From Trichaptum fuscoviolaceum (lineage: Eukaryota; Basidiomycota; Agaricomycetes; Hymenochaetales; Trichaptaceae), in contig CAJSYZ010000003.1 of the NCBI GenBank assembly GCA_910574455.1, positions 1,612,001 through 1,676,000 of the forward strand: a stretch of DNA of 64,000 nt, given 5' to 3'. Shown here in pieces: positions 31,406 to 43,602 of the stretch. The notes beneath the pieces are model-generated. The model searched no databases and was not told the origin of the DNA. It worked only from the letters and a program-made list of their open reading frames with translations. A program made the position numbers and the translations under genes. Numbering within the stretch: the stretch's first letter is position 1; each line of letters begins with the position of its first letter.

Positions 31406-34400
31406 GGTCGAAAGCGCAGAAGGGATAGGAGAGGTTGTTGTCGTGCGAAGGAAAGTGGATGCTAAGGCCTAAGAGTTGCCTAGTTGTTTTTGTAGGCGAA
31501 CCACAGTTGGCGAATCACGTGCCGACCTTGTTTCCAGACTAAGCACCCTCACCGCTGCCCCGAACCTTGTATACCGCCTTTTCGCGTTTCCAAGTGACTC
31601 AGGCTGACTAGTCACGTTTGTTCTCCGCCAACTGCACTCTCCCATCGCGCCAACAACATTGTGCGCCCTAGATCAAGGGTATCCGTGCCGGCAAGCAACC
31701 CAGTCTACCTCGTGTTCACTGCGCTCGCATTCCTGAGCGAGGCAGACCCTATCCTAATAGTCACTAGCTAATCGACGGCGACCGATGTGAGTATCGATCT
31801 GTCTGCATACCCTGATAGGAGATGCTTCAGAAGCCAGACACCTTCCTGTAATCATTTCTTCGCCGCAGGAACATATTACTCACTGCCACTCTAAAGCACA
31901 CACATATACTCGCCCTACACATGTGAATGGTCAACAATGTAAATATCAAGATTGATGGTCTTGACGTCGACGACAAATCAAGTACAATATTCTCCTGCTC
32001 ACGCCGAGGCTTATTCGCTGAGGATGCCGCTGCTCACATGAACTATGAACTACATTACAAGGTATGTTCTATAGTTGTTGGTGTAGTATCGCCTAAATAG
32101 CTGTGTAATTTGCTTTAGATCTACTATGTCTTTTTCTTAGTTGTTCACCCATCCGCCTCCGAATGGCCCACTTTCTAAAGCTGTGTATGAACCTCATGAG
32201 GCTGTGAATTTACATCTGCCCAAATACGGACTATATTGAAGATAGAACAGTAGAAGCTTTGCCGAAGCCACTGATCCCTGAAAGAGCCTCTTCCACCTTT
32301 CTGAGTACCGACAACCTTCATTCCCAGCGTATAAATGCTATGGGTAGGCATGCATTCTACTCCAGAAGCACACCAATATCTATACATCTAGAACCTCATC
32401 ATGTGTGGTTATATGGCGTGCGTATAGTAAAGCGTACTACTCTTTGAATATTGGATACTAATCATTGACTTTCGCTGTTAGGACATTTCACCATTACGCA
32501 CTCTGTGACGTCCGTGAAACATAGATCCTTTCTTACTTGCGTACTTTGTGCTGAATTACACAACGTTATATATCACAGCATTACGTCCTTATCGACGTCG
32601 TATTTATGTCGCAATGTGACTTTGATTACTGTACGACGAGTTCGACCCACGATAATGCATATAGGGGACATACCGAGCAGGAATGCAATGCAACTCACGA
32701 ACCAGTACACTTTATCACTACTGTGCATGAATATTGATGCTCACCAGAGTTTTTGTGTAGGTTCGGGAGGACGACGAGGAAGCTATTGACATGCCAGGGT
32801 TGTGCAACAGATGCCGCCGGCACTATGCTGGAATTAGGGCCCAGTAATACTAAGCTATTCCCTTGTGTATAACACACTGGCACCGAAAAGAAGTAAAATG
32901 GTCAGGACTCGGAAGTGTCAGCTTTGAAAGAATGTGGTGTATGAAGTTCTGTGCTAGTTTCCTTCTTGAATGTAGTGTTGATGCACACCAGCAAGAAATT
33001 TCAAACTCAATGAACCATGTAACAATTTGCTGTGATTGAGTGAGACCAAGTGGCCTGGCGCTCATTATCTCGTCCGGAAGTAGACCGAGCTTCCTTTTTC
33101 TTTTTAAGTTACAGATTTATTATTTGTAGAAAGCATGACAGTCGAAAAGAAGAAGCCGTTACGTGAAAGAAGACACTGCCGACGTGCCGAAAAGCCAAAT
33201 CATGATCCGCAAATGGCGTCACCCGGCCGAGGATCGCTGCTCATTGATTGGGTGATATTGTTGCGAGCTGGCTCGGAATTTCTTGCCGGAGTGTCATCCT
33301 TTTTGCAAAGAAGAATAACCTGGCTATCTACAACACATACGTTCCAATGCTTCAATCCTGCCGGCTATCATTGAAGGTCACATATACAATTCGTATACTA
33401 GTAAACCGATTTCAAGTCATGAAAAGAGTCGTGTGATCAACATGTGTATATCTTTGACTTAATCTTGAGGATGATGCCGCACCTACTGCAGACTTAACTT
33501 GACCACTGGCATGACATGACGTGCCCATAGCATTCAACAAAGGCGAACGACTACCTGCGTTAGATTGTAAGGTCATGGAAGATCTGGCATGTTGGTCTGC
33601 TTAGTTTACAACTAGCTAACAAATGCGTGTGTATTCGCAGGCTCAGATTTTGACACACTCGGAACTTGAGTGTTCGCTCAAAGCAAAGACAGGCTCGGAT
33701 TAAGAGGAGCCTTTTGTATGCTTTCCTCGCCTTCGAGTTTCTTGCCCCCCATTCATGCCTTCCAGGGGGGCACAGATAATTGGTCACTTCAGCTGGCTCA
33801 AGTTGGAGCCAAAGAGAGGGGGGGTAGGCAGATGAAAGGTATTTTAATGCAGTGAACTAATTTATAGAGAACATGGTGTATAAAAGAAAAGTTACGGAAA
33901 AGCGCTGACGCATACTACATACATGATCGTGTAAAACAAGCAAGACCAAATACTACTAGTAACCAAGTCGATATAATTAATGATAAACGCCGTGCACTGG
34001 CGCCTTTCCTTCTTTTTTCACGTTTCTCCATCTAGCTTTTCTAGGGTAACTACTTAAAGTAAGACAATCAATGGATCAAAACAAAGCATCGGCGATCTAT
34101 GAAATAGGAAGCCATTGATTATGATCCGTTATAAGTCAGTCACGAATCATGGATTCTCTGCATCCTCTTTGGGAGCTGGAAGAGATTTATCATGCAAGTT
34201 CAATACACATTCCGTCGGTTCATTGGCGTCACACAACTAGACATAGGTAAGGCTTCGAATTATCTGGGTTCTGTCTCCGGGGACACATCAGGCGGAAATT
34301 CTCAATGGTGTGCGCATAGGACGCATTCCCACGGTGACGGATTGGGACCTTTCGTCTACGACTCGGAAGCATTTTTTCGACATGTAAAACTCGATATCGA

Positions 34401-34625
34401 AGTAGTTTGATTATTCAGACTGTTCCAAACAGTCAAGCTTACTCGTATTTCTTTCCATGTTTATTAAAGATTCCTCCCAAAGATATACATGTAATTGTGA
34501 CATTGCCCAAGACTACACCGGATCACTGCAAACTAATAAGGCACCCGTCCAATCAGTCAGAATTCGTATCCCTATAGTTGTGGAGAGTTCAGGCCCTAAG
34601 ATAGGACTATGCACTCTACAAAAGG
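31406..34625. other. Gene-poor region of 3.2 kb
   Basis: Its left end is the upstream region of the 467-residue protein gene. A short possible two-exon gene at 31927-32178 is listed separately. Remaining open frames are short, overlap each other on both strands and show no family pattern. No repeat or RNA gene was found. Confidence 0.45.
31927..32178 (+). CDS. Possible 64-residue two-exon protein
   Basis: Exon 1 (31927-32061, 45 codons) begins MVNNVNIKIDGLDVDDKSST and exon 2 (32119-32178) ends VHPSASEWPTF. The 57 nt intron has a gtatgt donor and a tttag acceptor and keeps phase 0. The pattern I-DGLDVDD-SSTI-S resembles the V-DD-(S/T/D)-x-I-Y-S start of the extracellular domain common in basidiomycete membrane proteins. 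If so, this is a truncated relic or the start of an unseen longer gene. This comparison is from memory of the pattern only. Confidence 0.3.
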
Positions 34626-35975
34626 TCAGTCAAGCTTGAAGGGGGAGGAAGTGCTGGTTCTCCCGAGCGCAGTAACGTAACAAGACGATAAACCTCCATC
34701 AACCTTAAAGTCAGTTCCCTGATTACGAGAATATCAATACTATAGTGAAGGGAAGTCTAGCAGTTCGGATACGTACTGTCATATAGCTGCTATCATCCGA
34801 TGCAACTACAATTCGCTGAGTGAGCAGAATGTAATGCTACAATACAAAACCGGTAACGTACGGAAAAGTGCAGCCTTGGCGAGTTCCACCGCTTCTCCAA
34901 ACCGGCCCATCGGAAGATGTACCAGACGTCGTTCTTTCTTCTCCGGTGTGTTAAGGAAGTCCATCAAGAGGGCTGACGGAATGAAATTCAGTCAGTCATG
35001 CCACTCGCTATTTATTTGGGAAGAGCCTACGTGTCTTGAGAGGTCCACTACAAGGTTACGAATTTGTCAGGACCACTACTAAGGGACAGTCTTTGAAAGT
35101 ACGTACGGGCAGAGAGAGTTCAGCCGTATGCCCTCACGGGCATGCACCATTGCTAACTCTCTGGTCATCGCCAGAACGGCTCCCTATTACAGGTAAGTCT
35201 AGACTTCTTGGAAAGGTAGTTCGCTTACCTTTGAGGCAGTATCTGATCGTTTTTTCAAGTTCGGTAAGTCTTTCTTACATAACAGTAGTTCGGAACTCAC
35301 ATGCAAGTTGCGGTGTGGCCGCACCCATGAGGGCAACGAAACTGGCCGTATTGATTATACTTCCGCCAGTCTGCAGTCCTTTCTCCTTATCGACCGGATT
35401 GTTTCTCATCGCCAGAATCGCATACTTGCAGCCCCACCAGACGCCTTTCAGGTTGATTTGCATCGTCAGATCCCAAATCTTCTCCTCCGTGTTCAGCGCG
35501 TTATCGTCTGCTGGATGCATGATTCCAGCATTGTTGAACTGACTGTCTGTCAATCACAAGCATTATCCTCATAAGATACACCACCCACCATGATATCTAA
35601 GCGGCCGAATTCCGCGACAGCCTTATCAACAGCAGCCTTGATATCCTCCTCCTTGCTCACATCTGCCCTAGTCGCAACGACTTTCACATTCGGTGCTTTC
35701 TTCGCAATCTTTGCAGCTGCCTCCTCTACAGCCTTCTGGTTGATATCGACGAGCAATACGTTCGCCCCCTCGAGTGCAAAGAGGATAGATGACTCTAACC
35801 CGATACCCCTGCCATGAAGTCAATGATGGCACGCGATAGCTCGGTATATGCGAGCTTGAGAGCAGAAACGACTCACGAGCCAGCGCCGGTGATAAGAGCA
35901 GCCTGAAGATGTTTGTGAGATGAGATTATCGAAGGAGCGATAGAATCATACCTTATGTTGAAGTCGTCCTGACAT
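34626..35975 (-). CDS. Short-chain dehydrogenase/reductase (SDR)
   Basis: This is an NAD(P)-dependent oxidoreductase of the classical SDR superfamily; the substrate cannot be read from the sequence. The start at 35975 lies in ccaccATG and gives MSGRLQHK. After short introns come AALITGAGS and GIGLESSILF (the TGxxxGIG cofactor motif), DINQKAVEEAAAKIAK, VATRADVSKEEDI and FNNAGIMHP (NNAG motif). The catalytic YTASK comes from a 14 nt exon (35229-35242) between QLA and GAVLAMTREL. The C-terminal half reads REGIRLNSLCP, ALLMDFLNTPEKKERRLVHL, PMGRFGEAVELAKAALF, and SSYMTGTDFKVDGGL, the usual SDR end. The stop is at 34628-34626. About eight introns are implied and the spliced length is around 290 residues, slightly above the usual 250-280. 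It resembles bacterial-type glucose 1-dehydrogenases, but that is not proof of substrate. Confidence 0.92.
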
Positions 35976-36593
35976 GGTGGAAGTAGAGATGGAAGAGCAG
36001 AGCTCCGGGCTTCGTCCCGATGAATTCTATTCGTAAACTTGAAGGCCCTTTAAGCGCCCGATAGCCGGATTTGGATGCCAGTGACACGATAAAAATACTA
36101 GACATACGATACCCGATTTAGTCGTAAGTAGTCACCGTTTCTTTGCTTTCAACCATGAGCACCTCAAAGATCAGTTTGTTTTATGCCGAAGGAAATCTCT
36201 CGATCGAGAGTCGTACACTTACTCAGTCTCCGAAGAGCTCAATAGAGACTGCACAGGGGTCTTGAGCTCGTCAAGCAGACCAAACGACACGTTGCTCACA
36301 CACCGCTGCCCACATGAAGGCGAACTTTAGACTTGGGACAACATTATCAAGCTGGATTAACCTTAAAGGACTTCCGACTCGTATACGAGGTGGATATGAT
36401 GAGGTAGGGTTATGCCTTCGCGTGGTGGTTGAGCTGGCCAAATCGGTAAGTTGGGCGAAGGACTTCTTAAAGTCTGTGCCACTTATTTTGGGGAGAGTCT
36501 AGCCGACGATTTTAATAGGTCTGAATAGAAGCTCAGATTCATAGGCGACATTTCCAAGCTTTACTCATACTTCTGACACAGTAATCCCCCTCT

Positions 36594-36685
36594 CCTCCCT
36601 CTCTCTCCTCCCTCTCTCTCCTCCCTCTCTCTCCTCCCTCTCTCTCCTCCCTCTCTCTCCTCCCTCTCCCCCCCCCCCCCCCCCC
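36594..36685. repeat. 13 bp C/T minisatellite followed by C18 tract
   Basis: Five full copies of cctccctctctct run from 36594 to 36658, with a partial sixth, then 18 consecutive C residues at 36668-36685. One strand is purely pyrimidine for about 90 bases, which favours triplex or, on the G-rich strand, quadruplex structure. It lies about 620 bp upstream of the SDR start codon. Confidence 0.95.
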
Positions 36686-38226
36686 GCCTGCTCTTACATT
36701 CGACTACTATACCGGTGCGCTATTGTGCGGTTTCAGCGCGAAACCTTCGTTTATCTCATCAAAAAGACCAGGCCCGCACGTCTGTTAGAGACCAATCAGA
36801 GAATGTTCAACTATACGCCACATATGCCCACATAATCTTTACTTCGAAGAACAACTTCGTGGCTGCACCATTAAAACTCTACACGCTTTAGCTCGGCAGT
36901 ACTCGAAGGGCGAATTCGAATCATATCTATCCTCCCGGCAATCAAAATGCTGAGGGCGAACTTCCGGGGCATGGGAGCTAAGCAATAGTCTTTACTGTAC
37001 CCCTTGTTCCCAGAATGATGAGGTGCGTGTCATATACCTCATTCCAAGCGGATACTCACTGACGTTAACCTTGAACCAGGAATGCGATACGTTGGCCTGT
37101 AGTTATTAATGGGAAGAGCATTGTGACCTCTCGGCGTGCGCAGGTGGACTGTATAGACGTGGTCAATCTAGTGAGGTGAGTACATGTGTAACATAAGTTT
37201 CGTCTACAGTTCCTAATGCTAATCTATTGAAGAGCTACATTCCTACAACCAACAACATGAATATCTATCATGATCCTCCGCAGTAGCTTTGCATGATTAG
37301 TGCACACACAATCGGTAAAGAGGTAATTCCATCATAGTACATTCAGTTATCCAAGACAATGTTATATCAAATTACAAGTGTTAATGTGAGAGCAAATCCT
37401 TAATCAAGAAGATAGTGTAAAGAGCTGCAACTGGTATATGCTGAAAAACGCCTAACTTGAGGCGATTGCAGAGGGTATGGCTGATTGCACCATTGGCACG
37501 CAATACGTTTCTCTTCCTTCTTTTCGACGTCAACATTCTGGAATGCAAAAAAGGGGGGGTAAGTAATGCGTTCGTGAGTACATTATCAAGCACTGACGGT
37601 TTTCATGGTCGCTTCTGGATCTACTAATAGCGAGAGAGCACCGATAACTCGTGCAGGGTTGCCTTTCCCTTCAGTAGTAAGCGCATGCTACGAAATAATG
37701 TTAAAGAAGTTTATGGGAAGGACAGAACATGAAACACTGAGCTTACTCCACATGGGAGCGCCTAGAACGGTATAACAGTAAAGCTTAGTTGAAGGCGAAG
37801 AAGCTGAATGTTCCAGTGAATGTACGGTACGTACTGCTTGGTTGCTTGCATTATGATCCATGTACAGTGGCGCCTAAAAGCAGAATTGACGACTGGTCAT
37901 GAGAGCAGAGGACAGACTTATATATGTCGCCTCTTGATTGACTAGATGAGCTTGATGAGAATTAGGTGGCTTGCGTTATGCTTACTGCGGCATGTCCATA
38001 ACTGGTTCACTCTCGGCGAGCTTTCATCTTCTATGCTCTTATTTACCGCAAGAATCCCATTGAAATGCACTCAAGTTGTTAAGGCGATGACAATGCTTAT
38101 GCCGGTCTATAATACCATGAGTGAAAAATAGAGGTCGAACAAAAGAAAGAAGCTCACACAGACGCATAAGACCTGAGTGATTTTCATTTACGAATGACCG
38201 GCGGGAAGAAGGCGACACGCCTTAGA

Positions 38227-38283
38227 GAAGTTACAGTGCCACAAAGAAGTTACAGCGCCACAGAGAGAATATAGCGCCACATA
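38227..38283. repeat. Three tandem 19 bp repeats
   Basis: Three consecutive units share the pattern ga-tacag(c/t)gccaca. The units start at 38227, 38246 and 38265 and the spacing is exactly 19 bp. The third is the most diverged. No protein or regulatory role is evident. Confidence 0.85.
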
Positions 38284-39069
38284 TGTGAATGCCTTCCATT
38301 TGCGTATTGAAGCACTGTCACTGCCACAAGAGCATGAAGTGTGTTCGCCGTCAAGTATCCAATATTAGTACTGCAAAAGAGATCTTGATCTTAGCCACCA
38401 ATCGCAAGTCAAAAAGAATGGGCGCAAGCGTAGCTGAGCCGGCGTCTCAACTCTCCAAGTGTCAGATGAAGCATTGCAACGACGACTACGATGTTTCTTG
38501 CCATTATTTTACTGATGGGATAGATTTCCATGAGTGCCCTTCAAGTATGCATGGTATACTAAAGAGCACACAGAACAGATAGTTGTGTAGTATGGACTTG
38601 CGGCAGTCTGGAAGGGAAGAGAGAAGACAGTGAGTGACCTTATCTGTTCAGTCTGGTGGGCGAGGGAGAGGGATACGAACCTAGCCTCGTGACCAGGCCA
38701 GGCTACTCTTTTATAAGGCAAGCCGAGCTTGCGAGTTCCGATCGCGAGCAAAGCGACCCACCAAAGCAGCCTGATCTGGTTACGAGACTAATACGAACCC
38801 TCATTTTTTGGGTCAGAACGTTTTGTTTTTCAGAGGTGGCGGCTGTGCACTGCAGTCCGAGTCAGTACTTCGGAGCACATCGCATCACCGGCAAGGCTGG
38901 CACGGTCCCTGATCAGCCTTAAACACTCAGATTTCTCCCACGGCCGGGACGGATGCGAGTGGTGGTCTCCCCGCCCAACCATATTTCCCTAAATTATTGA
39001 CATATGAGAAGTTGATTAGTATGTAGTATTGTGGCATGAATATAACAACATAGTGATCCTTGAATGTCG

Positions 39070-41322
39070 TTAGTCTAACGAACAAATCGAAATCACATCA
39101 GAGCTAGATCCTCCAAGTTCCTTCTGTTCGAGCCAAGCTTTGGTATCGTGATGGTCCGGCGAGTCCATTTCCCCCATAGTAGTAGATACGAGGCAACTTG
39201 AATGTTCGTCTCGTGAACTCAGGCTGTTGTTAACTGCAATTGACGCGCCTTTACGTGATGTCCCTGTCCCCACCGTCTTAGGCCCCTTTAATGCGCTTTC
39301 AAGGCCTCCCTCATCGAGTACGGCATCATTCTCGATTGTTATGGGTATACATGTCCAGAATTCAGATTCGTCCTTCTTGCTGTCTTCAGATATACTTGCT
39401 ATCCGCACGTCAACCTTCTCTAGTGTATTCGCATGCGATGATGATATGAAAACGGTTATATGAGGTCCATTCGCAACAGCTGAAACCGAGATGTTCGGTG
39501 TAGACTCCCTTTCGACCTCGAATAGACGCTTTAGACTGATCGATGGGTCCCAATCCCAATCCAGATTCGAGCGGAGCTCCTCACCCCAGAGCCGTCGAGT
39601 ACAGATGTCACCTCTATACTGCATCCAGTCATCCACTCCCGATTGCTCGATGTCCCGAGAGAGTACGAAATCCCGAGTCAGATCATTCTCGCATACTTGA
39701 ACTTGTCGGGCACGGTTAAGTGATGATAGCAGTGTATCATAATCCTGTACGGGTACTATCGGGAATGGTAACTCTGAGGGCGAGGCGAACTCGGCGCTTG
39801 AGACGCTACAACGCAATTCGTGTTTGAGTTCATCAAAAGAGGTCAACAGTTGGCAGGTTCTCTTGACAGACGCGTCTACATACATCTTGACGTAGTTTCG
39901 AAGTATTGGTGGGTCTGCATACTGGTCAACAGTATCGAATATTTTCCTTGGGTATGTGGTGAAATGCATGACTGGTTCGTCATATATTGGTGTTAGGAGT
40001 CCGGGTATGGCATTGTCGAGCCTATTCTCAAGAAGGTACATTAATAAACAGGTACAAAATTATATATATATGCATGTCCTTACACGAGTTGAGCACCACG
40101 AAGTTTGCAAATTTGTTGAACCAAATTCAGGTCGCATTTCAGTCCTCCATGTTGCCGGTACAGGTAAGGATGAGTGAGGTCATCAAGCCACCGAACATAC
40201 GTTGACAGGACCAGGCTTCTAAGTCGCAGTGTACTTGGCTCCAAGTAGATCGTTTGGTGATGCAGGGCGATGAAAGAATGGGCAAAAGTGACGAAGAGGA
40301 GATATGCTGTTTCGACGACTTCTTCAAGCTCAGCAATTACACCACATCCGGTAAAGTGGAAAGATATGTAAGCAAAGCATTTTGCAAAAAGGCTACACGA
40401 GTTGGTAATAATATCCAGAGGATCGCTGTAATTGAGATCCGTCACCGTTTCAATATAACATCGATCGATAGAACTCAGAGAAACATACTGTTGAGATTCC
40501 AAAATGGCCAACAAGCTCCGCCGTTGTTGTAAATTGAAGGCAACTAGCGAGTCAGTAATATCGCTTTGATAAACTCGGTAGTGCACTTGTGCACGAGCAA
40601 GTCTGATTAAGGAAAGGAAGTACTTCTTCTCTGGATGAGAGTCGCGGAGATTCGATGAGAGATCTTCTAAGCGGAAGATAGGCTCAACGGCGGCAATGCT
40701 TTCATAAAACAAAGTATAGAGAGACCATGCCGTGGACAAGTTGATAAGTGCTGCAAGAGCTGCAGCAGATCGATACAGAGAGTTAGATCTAGGACGAATT
40801 ACGATCATTAACTTGTTTTGGTACGATTCGAACTCACTGTGACTGCCGTACGAGGCTCTTCCACCCAGCTAGGCATGCTCCGGGCTCACAAGGAAGGCAA
40901 TGCTGAGGAAAACAATTTAACCTATCTATGGCCCAGGAGAGCGTGCGTGGGTCGACAGGTGTCCCGACAGAGCTTCTTACATACTCAAGACTCCTGAAGA
41001 TTTCAGCCGGGGAAAGTAAAGAGATAGAGATGCGGTTTGCAAATCTCTCGATCTTCCTTCCAAGAAATTGATAAATGCAGATGTCGATTATACGACCAGT
41101 TCCCGGGTTATTATCCATCGTCGCGTTTGTTGATACAGTGCTGATGGACCATGTATCACTATCATCGTCCCCGTCATCGTCCCCGTCCTCCGTATCCTCG
41201 ATATATCCACCAAAGAACGGCCTACCAACGTCAATGCTAGCATCGAGATATTTGAGATTTTTGTCGGGGCGGTTCCATGCATTCTTGAACACCTTAGGGA
41301 TTCGACGAAGAACCTTGGACAT
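39070..41322 (-). CDS. Unrecognised protein, three exons, 713 aa
   Basis: I do not recognise a family. The start at 41322 gives MSKVLRRIPKVFKNAWNRPD. An acidic run (EDTEDGDDDGDDDSDTW) lies near residue 42. Exon 1 ends with a Cys-rich segment, FPQHCLPCEPGACLAGW. Introns at 40789-40837 and 40022-40083 join the three exons with matching phases. Exon 2 is helical and rich in Leu and Ala (AAALAALINLSTAWSLYTLF, HFTGCGVIAELEEVVETAYL), with possible membrane-embedded or buried helices. Exon 3 is hydrophilic and mixed, with WDWDPSISLKRLFEVE and a probable beta-rich part near HITVFISSSHANTLEKVDVR, then a Ser-rich tail. Three long frames with consistent phase make it a real gene, perhaps lineage-specific. 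Confidence 0.75.
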
Positions 41323-42081
41323 AGTGGTAAGGGGAAGAAAGAGATAAGAGGGACGACATACAGGACTGACTCTACAGATTGCGCTGATATCTGATTCGGC
41401 GCCTAAGTTGTACTTGCACGAGGTCCTCGTGTGTGTGCCAGTGGATCGGAGTCTATATACCTTTTAAATGGAATCGCATGGTCAGGAGATCTCCGATATG
41501 ATTAACCAGCTAGTTGTGGTGGACAGTGGGAGCGGATGCAAGTCCCAGGGAGGCAGTGCAGTGAGCGGATGAACAGATGGTGCAGAATACAGCACCCAAA
41601 GCCGTACTTTATTTCGTGTCCGATGTATAGTTCTCACGGGTTCAAGAGCCCGCTTTCGTACGGTTGCCATTTCTAAGAGATCGCAAATCGAGTTCATACG
41701 CTTCCAAATGACACACAAAAGTCACATAAGGAGCTCAACCAACTGCATTGCTGCCATGTAAAGGGCCCTCCCCGATACATAGGCGGGCGATGGTAAACTT
41801 AGATCGGTAGATTGACATGACCGCAGCGGTTACCTGAGCACAATGAAGAAGGTCAAAAAGGTCGACGCGGAAAAATTCCCCTAGCCACCTGGCAAATGAG
41901 GATAAGTTGAAGCGGGTACTTACCAACGGGATCACTGAGTTCGAAAGAGGGCATTGAGATGCATAAAAAGTAGAGGCCAGTTTGGTGAGGGTTAGGAGAG
42001 GGAGCAAAAAAATCAAGGTTTTCTAGATTTCTATGAGTACAAACAGAAGTGCACCTGGGGAAAAGTATGGAGTGCATTTCT
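41323..42081. other. Gap between the 713-aa gene and the nucleoside transporter
   Basis: This holds the upstream region of the 713-residue gene and the 3' flank of the transporter. Open frames here are short, without family pattern. No repeats or RNA genes are seen. Confidence 0.45.
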
Positions 42082-43602
42082 TCATCCATTAAATGGATTA
42101 CACTTGCACACCTGCGCACGAACGAAGAAGCTGGCAAAACTTCCAACGGCAAGACCACCCACAAGGCAGAAGCTTGCAAGCGTTGCTGCTACGTCCACGT
42201 CCCCACGATCACGAAGGGCCGGATTATGAGCGGTCGAAGGCGCAGCGATCATGCACATGCTCGAGATATAGCCGTTTGACAAGCCAAATAAGAGGAGGAT
42301 CAGGAAGAAAAGCACGTCGGAGCTGATAAACGGGCCATCGGTGGCCATAGGAATTGGAGCCCCGGGGATAGAGGGAATGGAGGGACGCTGGACGTTGCAC
42401 ATCAAGAAGAGAGGGATGAACAGCGTGCGAATGGAAGAAAATAGGAGGAGCTTCCGCGAAGACCAGACAAGAAGCTGGGGAATGGCACATAAGTACCGGC
42501 CAGTTAAGTCACCAACGTTGAAGACGAGGAAGTGCGCAGCAGTGAATATCAATGGGTGGAAGGAGGGACTCGTTGGTTCGATTGAGGCAGTGATGGGCGG
42601 GAAGACGGCCAGCGTCACTGCAAATACATAACCCACAGCAAACTCGTACTGGAAATTCTTCTTTGCAACTCGCAAGATCCTTCCTTTCTCATGCTTCAGG
42701 TCCAAGGCATTTTCCTCGCCGCGTGCCTTCGCTTGTTCTAACTGGGAAGCGATAGCCTGGTAATCCGGCATGCGCACAAGCCACGCTTCCGCACCGAGGG
42801 TGAAACAGAGGAAGACCGTCGAGAGTCCAAAGAATAGTACAGCAGCTCGAGTTTCCGCAGCTCCTTCGTCATAGTCCTGTGCGTGAGCTGCCGCGATGCC
42901 TGCTGCACGAATGGAGGCTGCAGAGCTGAGTAGTTGAACTCCGCTGACAACAACTCCGACGAACGCCTGCCCTGCCATCATTGCTTGCATGGCTGGACGA
43001 CCAAATAGAGACGCTATGGCCACGACAGAGGTCTGAAGATACGATCCCGCTGCTGCTTGAGCGATGCCATTCAAAAGGACGAAGGCAAAGAAGACTCCCG
43101 AGGAAGACGAGATAGTCGTTGAAAGAGTTAGCAGTCCAACCAGAACCGCGAGAATCGAGGTAGATGAAAAGGTCCGACGCGACGGGGAGGACTATGGATC
43201 TATAAGCAATGAGCTCCCATATTCAAAACAGCAAACACACCAATTTGGACGTCATGGTCGCATGTGCGAGGAAACCGAAGTTGGCAACAGTAAACGTGAT
43301 TGAGAGATAGGAAGTGAACGAATTCTTCAGGGAGGAACCAGACAATCTAGATAAGAAATATGGTGTCGCTGTTATTAAAGCTAAAAGTTGTCTCGTAAAT
43401 ATCTAGGACAAGACATATATACACTATGCTCACCGTTCCAAGGCAGAAGAACTGCGCATCCAAAGATGAAATGAATCCACCAAACGCTCCTGTCTACGAT
43501 GGTTTCCGGTGCTGGCAGATGAAGTTCCGCATCTTCCTCTTGATCTTGTACTTCTGCTGACTGTGGTAGAGCCTGGTAGCGTGCTTCTGTAGGATCTTCC
43601 AT
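42082..43602 (-). CDS. FUN26: Equilibrative nucleoside transporter (ENT / Fun26 family)
   Basis: ENT proteins move nucleosides across membranes without an ion gradient; the yeast member Fun26 acts in the vacuole. The start at 43602 gives an acidic cytosolic N-terminus (MEDPTEARYQALPQSAE), then the first membrane segment WIHFIFGCAVLLPWN. Its LPWN end is the family signature. Following exons read NGIAQAAAGSYLQTSVVAIA, which matches the conserved region after TM3-4. Further on are the large hydrophilic loop with LEQAKARGEENALDLKHEKG, TM7 AVGYVFAVTLAVFP, and FNVGDLTGRYLCAIPQLLVW with the conserved N-x-G-D-x-x-G-R. The C-terminal membrane pair includes LLLFGLSNGYISSMCMIAAP. It ends FFVRAQVCKCNPFNG. 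About 450 residues and 11 membrane segments are expected. It is divergent from the kinesin gene. Confidence 0.92.

Larger units (their letters stand above)
35976..39069. other. Gene-poor region of 3.1 kb
   Basis: It begins with the promoter of the SDR gene and contains the C/T minisatellite with a C18 tract and a triple 19 bp repeat, listed separately. A minus-strand stretch near 37613-37690 reads like protein (KGNPARVIGALSLLVDPEAT), and other scattered fragments exist, but I could not assemble a gene. A 97-codon plus-strand frame at 38289 is rich in Cys and His and is not recognised. Confidence 0.4.

Noticed and set aside
34192..34639. Two plus-strand ORFs (72 and 60 codons) downstream of the SDR gene
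   Set aside because: No splice-linked continuation, no family resemblance, and composition like the surrounding non-coding DNA.
37900..38600. Mating pheromone-type small ORFs ending in CaaX
   Set aside because: I looked for short frames with a C-terminal CaaX in the gene-poor gaps and found none; no STE3 receptor is present in the window.
38670..38720. Possible minus-strand tRNA (B-box-like ggttcgtatcc)
   Set aside because: The T-arm stem does not pair and no acceptor stem or A box was found.
41075..41347. Ser/Pro-rich ORF opposite the 713-residue gene
   Set aside because: It is antisense to the Asp-rich run of that protein.
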